Part shown: one piece after another, positions 59,775 to 64,000 of the stretch
Numbering within the stretch: the stretch's first letter is position 1
Layout: each line of letters opens with the position of its first letter
Origin: Trichomonas vaginalis G3
Taxonomy: Eukaryota; Parabasalia; Trichomonadida; Trichomonadidae
NCBI RefSeq assembly: GCF_026262505.1
Contig: NC_067203.1
Location: forward strand, 26,331,411 to 26,395,410
Direction: 5' to 3'
Length of the DNA: 64,000 bases
The notes under the pieces: generated by a model
What the model saw: the letters and a program-made list of their open reading frames with translations, nothing else
What the model was told of the DNA's origin: nothing
Databases searched by the model: none
Position numbers and translations under genes: made by a program

Positions 59775-60730
59775 TCGTCATTTTCAACTTCTTTAGCATA
59801 TTCGTCAGGAGTTGTCTTATATTTGTTAGGAACTGTCTTTGAAAGTATACCACCTTGAACTTTGACAAGTTTGAAACGAGGTCTGACAATAGTCGTTTTA
59901 TCTTCTGCTTGCAGTCTGTACATTTTGCCATGTTTGCCTAAAACTTCATAATATTCTCTTGTATACTTTCTTCTATTTTTACGAACACGAACGTGAGTAC
60001 CTGTCGAGTTCCCATTGTTGTCATAGTCAATAGTATTTTCATATGGGTCGCGTTTAGGTATTTCTATTTTTACTTTGTCACCTTTCTTAAGTTTGAAGCC
60101 TGGCATTCTTTCTTGTTTGTCTCTTTTGACTAAACTATTAAATATATAGTCTTTCTCTAAGTCGGGGTTGTTTTTCATTTCTTCGGGGGAGTGGTTTCCC
60201 AAACCTTTTTGTTTACGGCTATTGTAAATATTTAAAACTTGTCTCATCTTTGCCATGGAGAAGTGTCTATATTTGTCGTCATATGACATTTCATCTACCT
60301 CACCACCTTGTGGTTGGTTTAAGTCTCTTAAGATTTTTATACAACTGTCAATGACACCAAGAGCAGAATGGTTTTGGTCGACAATGAAATATTGGTTTAC
60401 ATTTTTTGAACGCAGATAGTTTTTAATATCGTCTGATTTGAAAGAACTTTCACAGTCAGATGTCAGTTTTGTTGGATGGTATTTGTCAACGAATATTGTC
60501 AAAGCAGTTTTCACATCTAAAATATTTTTGGACTGTAATGGTATGGCTTCACAGTATCTTGTGTTTTGACCGACAAATATTAGCCAGTATGGTGGTCCAT
60601 CTTCTCTATACCTCGGAATGTTTTCCAAGATATCCATAAACCAAGCATTTGGTGTTGAACTAAAGATTTTTACCATGAGTGCTTTCTTTGTCGCTTTAGA
60701 AACATAGGGGTCCTTGTTTGGATTCGTCAT
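59771..60730 (-). CDS. Retroviral-type (rve) integrase (319 aa)
   Basis: Intact. Inserts element DNA into the genome. The core has Asp in WFMDILENIP, a second Asp in LTSDCES, and ALGVIDS 35 residues later, where Asp replaces the canonical Glu at exact D-D(35)-E spacing. Downstream, a basic chromodomain/SH3-like C-terminus (KKGDKVKIEIPKRDP and VRKNRRKYTREYYEV, residues about 206-280) should bind DNA. No HHCC zinc finger is visible. Start 17 bp from the divergent ATG 60748. Confidence 0.85.
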   Translation of the reverse strand: MTNPNKDPYVSKATKKALMVKIFSSTPNAWFMDILENIPRYREDGPPYWLIFVGQNTRYCEAIPLQSKNILDVKTALTIFVDKYHPTKLTSDCESSFKSDDIKNYLRSKNVNQYFIVDQNHSALGVIDSCIKILRDLNQPQGGEVDEMSYDDKYRHFSMAKMRQVLNIYNSRKQKGLGNHSPEEMKNNPDLEKDYIFNSLVKRDKQERMPGFKLKKGDKVKIEIPKRDPYENTIDYDNNGNSTGTHVRVRKNRRKYTREYYEVLGKHGKMYRLQAEDKTTIVRPRFKLVKVQGGILSKTVPNKYKTTPDEYAKEVENDD

Positions 60731-60747
60731 TTTTTAACCCATAAGAA

Positions 60748-61161
60748 ATGGGTTTATTTGGCGCATTAGCAGGAGTTGCATCCAGATTTTTGCCCGCAGT
60801 GGGAACAATAGCTAGAGGTGTATTTGGAGTTGGAAGGAAGATTTTGAGTACATTAGGTATACTTAAAGAGAAAGCACAACCTATTATACAAACTGTACAG
60901 AAAGGTTGGGATGTAGCACGAGATGCAGCAAATCTTATTCCAAATCCTGAAACAAGAGGAAAAGTTCAAGGATGGATGGACAATGTAGGAAGACAAGCAG
61001 GAAACTACTATAACAAAGCAAATGACTACTATAACCAAGCAGGGCACTACATGGACCAAGGTGAAAGATTCTTTAACAGAGGATATAACCATGCACAACA
61101 ATGGGTAAACAACAACCAACCGCAACCACCTCAACGTGGGGAATGTAAAATTTTTTACTGA
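60748..61161 (+). CDS. Gly/Ala-rich protein with hydrophobic N-terminus (137 aa)
   Basis: Copy 3 version of 21565-21966. A one-base difference near the end changes the last few residues (RGECKIFY instead of TWGM). Otherwise nearly identical. Confidence 0.65.
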   Translation: MGLFGALAGVASRFLPAVGTIARGVFGVGRKILSTLGILKEKAQPIIQTVQKGWDVARDAANLIPNPETRGKVQGWMDNVGRQAGNYYNKANDYYNQAGHYMDQGERFFNRGYNHAQQWVNNNQPQPPQRGECKIFY

Positions 61162-61167
61162 GATGAA

Positions 61168-61323
61168 ATGAACAATACAGCATTGAGACAAATGGGTTCA
61201 AGATGGATTTGTCGACTTCCAGCAGTTACACAACCACGTGTTTGTCAAGTTCTTCCTATACCTCAGGAAGTTTTAGACCGACTTAAAAAACCTAAACAAC
61301 CAGTTGAAAACAAAACAAACTAA
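61168..61323 (+). CDS. Small basic protein (51 aa)
   Basis: Copy 3 version of 21986-22138 with one extra Gln codon. Same TTTTTACTGAGATGAA leader. Confidence 0.6.
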   Translation: MNNTALRQMGSRWICRLPAVTQPRVCQVLPIPQEVLDRLKKPKQPVENKTN

Positions 61324-61342
61324 AATTTTTTACTGAGATGAA

Positions 61343-61926
61343 ATGACCGAAGAAGTTGAAACGGTAGATTTGACACCACAAACAAAAAGTTCAGAACCAT
61401 TGTCAAAACCTGTCAAAGAACTTACAGATGAAGAGAAAAATTCAATAATAGAAAGTGCCAGGTCTGGAAATACAAACCCTAACTATAAAGTCACTTTTCA
61501 TAGAAATGGAACGGCTAGTATCTCAAAAAAGAAACAGACTCTCACAAATAAAATATTGAAGTCTGAAGGAGCTTTCGAGACAACAGATGGAAGGTATTCT
61601 TCACTGACCAACAGTTCATTATAGAACATCTCATTGACTTAGAGTCAAAATATTCTAAACTTTACAACAAACACAAAAAGTTGAAAGGAAAACAAAAACA
61701 AATGGCATATGATATTTATGAAGATGTTGACGACACAACCATACCTGCAAGTGAAGTAAAGTCAGGTGAACCAAAAAGTGACGAAAAACCGATAGAAGAA
61801 GGTGAGCCAAAAACTGAAGATAAACCAAAACCAAAGTTTAGTTTCCAAACTAAACCAAGTCAACCTTCATTAGCTGGTATGGGTTGGCGTCAAAGACTTA
61901 TGGTAGCAGGAGGTTATGTAAAGTAA
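61343..61926 (+). pseudogene. Charged hypothetical protein, one frameshift
   Basis: Homologue of the intact 22157-22741. One base is missing near 61592 (GGAAAAGTTTAC in copy 2 against GGAAGGTATTC), so the 93-codon N-terminal part and the C-terminal part are in different frames. The final AGMGWRQRLM motif is preserved. Confidence 0.65.
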
Positions 61927-61976
61927 AAGGAAAACAGTATATTTTTCAAAAAAATATTTTTTTTATTTTATTTGAA

Positions 61977-62561
61977 ATGTACGCTGGGTTTTGTTGAACA
62001 GACCGTTGGGAAACTTGTTTGTTAGATGAGAAATATGAAATTCACTGTTGTGAGTCATTTGAAGTCAGAAACAAAAAGACAAAAAGAGTTTTAAGCGAAT
62101 GGGAGCAAAATGACGGATATGCTAGGATGAGGATTGGTGGAAAACACTATTTTAAACATGTTGTCATTGCAACTCATTTTATACCGAATCCTAACAATCT
62201 ACCTTTTGTAGACCACATAAACCATATAAGAAACGACAATAGACTTGAAAACTTACGCTGGGTCACTTGTTCTGAAAACAGTAAGAACATAGGCAAATTT
62301 AGAGATATTGTATTCGAATTTGTCGACGAACTAGAAGATGAAGCAATTGAAATTACAGACTATGGTAAGCATACGTTTGAGTTTTACTACTATAGCGAAG
62401 AACAGGACTCTTTCTACCTTTATACCGGCGTAAACTATAGAAAATTACAAGTATGTTTTACTAAGGCGGGCTATGCTTATGTAAACACTAGAGATACAGA
62501 TGGAAAACACGTTCATATATTTCTCAACAAATTCAAGAAGCTATATGGCATACCATTTTAA
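61977..62561 (+). pseudogene. NUMOD4/HNH homing-endonuclease-like gene with early stop
   Basis: A DNA-cleaving HNH family often carried by selfish genes. In frame from ATG 61977 a TGA occurs at codon 7 (61995); beyond it the frame is open. WETCLLDEKYEIH fits NUMOD4; FVDHINHIRNDNRLENLRWV contains the HNH_3 core (H, N and the second H position shared with homing enzymes). A second GYAYV...DGKHVHIF module near the C-terminus resembles another NUMOD-type DNA-binding repeat. It occupies the place of polymerase B. Confidence 0.7.
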
Positions 62562-62598
62562 AACGTTTTTAAAACAGTATATTTTTATTTTATTTGAA

Positions 62599-62766
62599 AT
62601 GCTTCAGGTTGAAAAACAAAGAACAAAAGCAGCAGATACAAAACCGTTAGACTATATCTTTACAAACGCTGGTAGGAATATATCAGATGAAGAAATTTCA
62701 TCCCGAATTGTCTTTCATATACAACTACGGAAAAGTGCTGAAAAAGTATTGAAAAATATATTTTAG
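62599..62766 (+). pseudogene. Short paralogue fragment of the 281-aa protein (55 aa)
   Basis: The first 30 residues resemble the N-terminus of the protein at complement 57716-58562 (shared pattern ML-x-x-EK, TKPLD-x-x-FTN-x-G). After that the similarity stops. The leader (TATTTTTATTTTATTTGAA) is the same as that of the HNH gene. Probably a truncated duplicate. Confidence 0.4.
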
Positions 62767-62811
62767 GGTAGATGGTTAGATCTAACCTCATTTCTAACCT
62801 CTTTTCTACCA
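62765..62811. repeat. GATC-centred hexamer array C1 (two forward, three reverse)
   Basis: GGTAG near 62767, GGTTAG at 62774, CTAACC at 62782 and 62794, CTACC near 62806. Core GGTTAGATCTAACC. The outer words are GGTAG/CTACC, the inner words GGTTAG/CTAACC, so even the mixed words pair up. Confidence 0.9.
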
Positions 62812-62870
62812 TCGTAGAAAACACACAAAACTCTTGAATTCTGTTGCTGAATTCAATAAAAATATATTTT

Positions 62871-62917
62871 AGGGTAGATGGTTAGATCTAACCTCATTTC
62901 TAACCTCTTTTCTACCA
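62871..62917. repeat. GATC-centred hexamer array C2 (two forward, three reverse)
   Basis: An exact duplicate of C1, 106 bp downstream, with its flank (ATCGTAGAAAACACACAAAA) also duplicated. Confidence 0.9.
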
Positions 62918-63007
62918 TCGTAGAAAACACACAAAACTCTTGAATTCTGAGTAAAATTCTGAGTAAAATGACATATGGAACACATACTTTTTTCAGTAAG
63001 GACATAT

Positions 63008-63055
63008 GGGGTAGAAATGAGGGTAGAAAACAGGTTAGATCTAACCTTCTACCCT
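63008..63055. repeat. GATC-centred hexamer array C3 (three forward, two reverse)
   Basis: GGTAGA near 63010 and 63022, GGTTAG at 63033, CTAACC at 63041, CTACCC near 63049. Opposite orientation to C1 and C2; an ACGAAGAAGT-type flank follows, as after B4. Confidence 0.9.
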
Positions 63056-63642
63056 AAAATATATTTTGGGTCATTTACACTCATTGACGAAGAAGTCTCG
63101 ACAAAACATATACGAAGAAGTTTATTTCCTGTGTTGTTGTCTCTTCCGATAAAAGTTTCGAACATGAGAACCAAAAAACGTTTTTTGAGATTGCGGAAGA
63201 GTTCAGGCAAACGTTCATATTCTGGATATGTTGGGAGCAGTTCGAAACATCTGAGCTGACTTTCGGACAAAATTGGGACAATGTCAGAAAATTCATCTTT
63301 GGTCGGACTGCTTGAAGGTAAGTCCCTTACATGTAAGTAGCTCTGGTAAAGTCTTCTCATTTCTGCTAACTTTTGGAGTATAGCTTCGTAGTTTAGAAGT
63401 TTTAATTTTAATTGTCTTATTCCACTCTTTACTTCTAAACGGTAAGTATCCATGAGGTCAAGAGTAGCTTTGGTAGCTTTAAGTGGAGCTATTTGTTCCT
63501 TGACTTCTGCAATTTTGGTTGCAATTGTGGTTTGAGCTCCTTCAAGTTCGCCGTCTATGTCGTTCTCAACGCCTTCAACCATGGCTTGAAACTCTTCATC
63601 GGTCCATTGAGATTGGTGTGGGACGAATTTAACTTGCTTCAT
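63049..63642 (-). pseudogene. Coiled-coil gene with rearranged 3' end
   Basis: Codons from the ATG at 63642 to about 63136 match the 194-aa gene (1781-2365). The last 28 codons are replaced by sequence from the array flank, ending inside array C3. The join is at GTTGTTGTCTC. The protein may still be made, so pseudogene is a cautious label. Confidence 0.65.
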
Positions 63643-63664
63643 TCAAAAAATGAAAAAAATGTTT

Positions 63665-64000
63665 TTACTCAAAGCGTGCCATGTATATGGCTATAAGAAA
63701 CTTACCAGAAGGCTTCTTCTTCACATGAGTCTTTGGCAACTTGAGAGTTCTTGTTGGAGTTCTTGTTGGAGTTCTTGTTGGAGTTCTTGTTGGAGTTCTT
63801 GTTGGAGTTCTTGGGGGAGGTGGCTCTGGAATTTCAATTCTCTCTCGAGCGCAACAACAGATGTCAGAATAACATTCCCCACTGTCTTTCTTGCCACCAT
63901 AAATTGTGTATTGACCGAACTTGCATTTGCAGGAAGACCTGTCAATACAAGGTTCACAGTTGAAATAGTTGTACTCATACCTGGTGAGTACGAGTGTGAG
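63665..64000 (-). CDS. Small cysteine-rich protein, RTPT-repeat variant (5' end outside window)
   Basis: Homologue of 2388-2672 with the same Cys spacing. The Thr/Pro/Arg segment is expanded by a 12-bp repeat (63746-63812, about five RTPT units). The start codon lies beyond the window. Unknown function. Confidence 0.6.
   Translation of the reverse strand, partial: LTLVLTRYEYNYFNCEPCIDRSSCKCKFGQYTIYGGKKDSGECYSDICCCARERIEIPEPPPPRTPTRTPTRTPTRTPTRTPTRTLKLPKTHVKKKPSGKFLIAIYMARFE

Larger units (their letters stand above)
55966..64000 (+). mobile_element. Maverick/Polinton copy 3, left part with internal rearrangement
   Basis: Begins with the terminal repeat at 55966 and continues in standard order to 61926. 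Polymerase B and the next genes are replaced by an HNH gene, a paralogue fragment and hexamer arrays, after which standard order resumes at the coiled-coil gene (63135). Confidence 0.85.

Noticed and set aside
1..64000. tRNA or rRNA genes
   Set aside because: I looked for cloverleaf-like stems and conserved rRNA blocks and recognised none.

Overview
The window looks like AT-rich nuclear DNA of Trichomonas vaginalis or a very close relative. Supporting this are three Maverick/Polinton elements, a Tvmar1-like mariner, GP63 (leishmanolysin-like) genes with a C-terminal anchor, intron-free genes and stop codons that often run into TAAA. I cannot run a search, so the species call is inference from family content.

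Layout. (1) 1-17450: right part of Maverick copy 1, from the 3' end of DNA polymerase B to its right terminus and a poly(T) tract. (2) 17451-17555: about 100 bp that belongs to neither element. (3) 17556-41599: Maverick copy 2 in the same orientation, lacking its left 1.3 kb but otherwise spanning every block through to the right terminal repeat. (4) 41600-55940: 14 kb of non-Maverick DNA holding a broken GP63 gene bracketed by 75-bp inverted repeats, a hAT-like transposon with about 730-bp inverted repeats, a 1.3-kb mariner and an intact GP63 gene. (5) 55966-64000: left end of Maverick copy 3, same orientation, running past the window end, in which an HNH nuclease gene and repeat arrays stand where polymerase B should be.

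Rebuilt Maverick gene order, left to right: terminal repeat, Dam-like adenine methyltransferase, small membrane protein, structural-looking small proteins, phage-type tail fibre, retroviral-type integrase, small virion-like proteins, polymerase B, a block of small coiled-coil, HNH-like, Cys-rich and Pro/Gln-rich genes around a tandem-repeat array, an accessory cassette (unknown 313-aa protein plus KilA-N protein), packaging ATPase, superfamily 3 helicase, minor and major capsid candidates, large structural-looking proteins, terminal repeat. The genes fit a virus-like self-synthesising element: integrase and polymerase for mobility and copying, ATPase and capsid proteins for packaging, fibre for attachment. 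Many genes in the right half carry one-base indels in copies 1 and 2. Some are real decay; some could be assembly error.

The most unusual signal is a family of 48-bp arrays with fixed geometry: three direct hexamers at 12-bp spacing, a GATC-centred palindrome, then an inverted hexamer 8 bp on. The hexamer differs in each Maverick copy (TGTTAG, AGGTGA, GGTTAG/GGTAGA), yet both palindrome arms change together. These arrays bracket the 313-aa gene in opposite orientations in two Mavericks and recur near a terminus and at a rearrangement junction.
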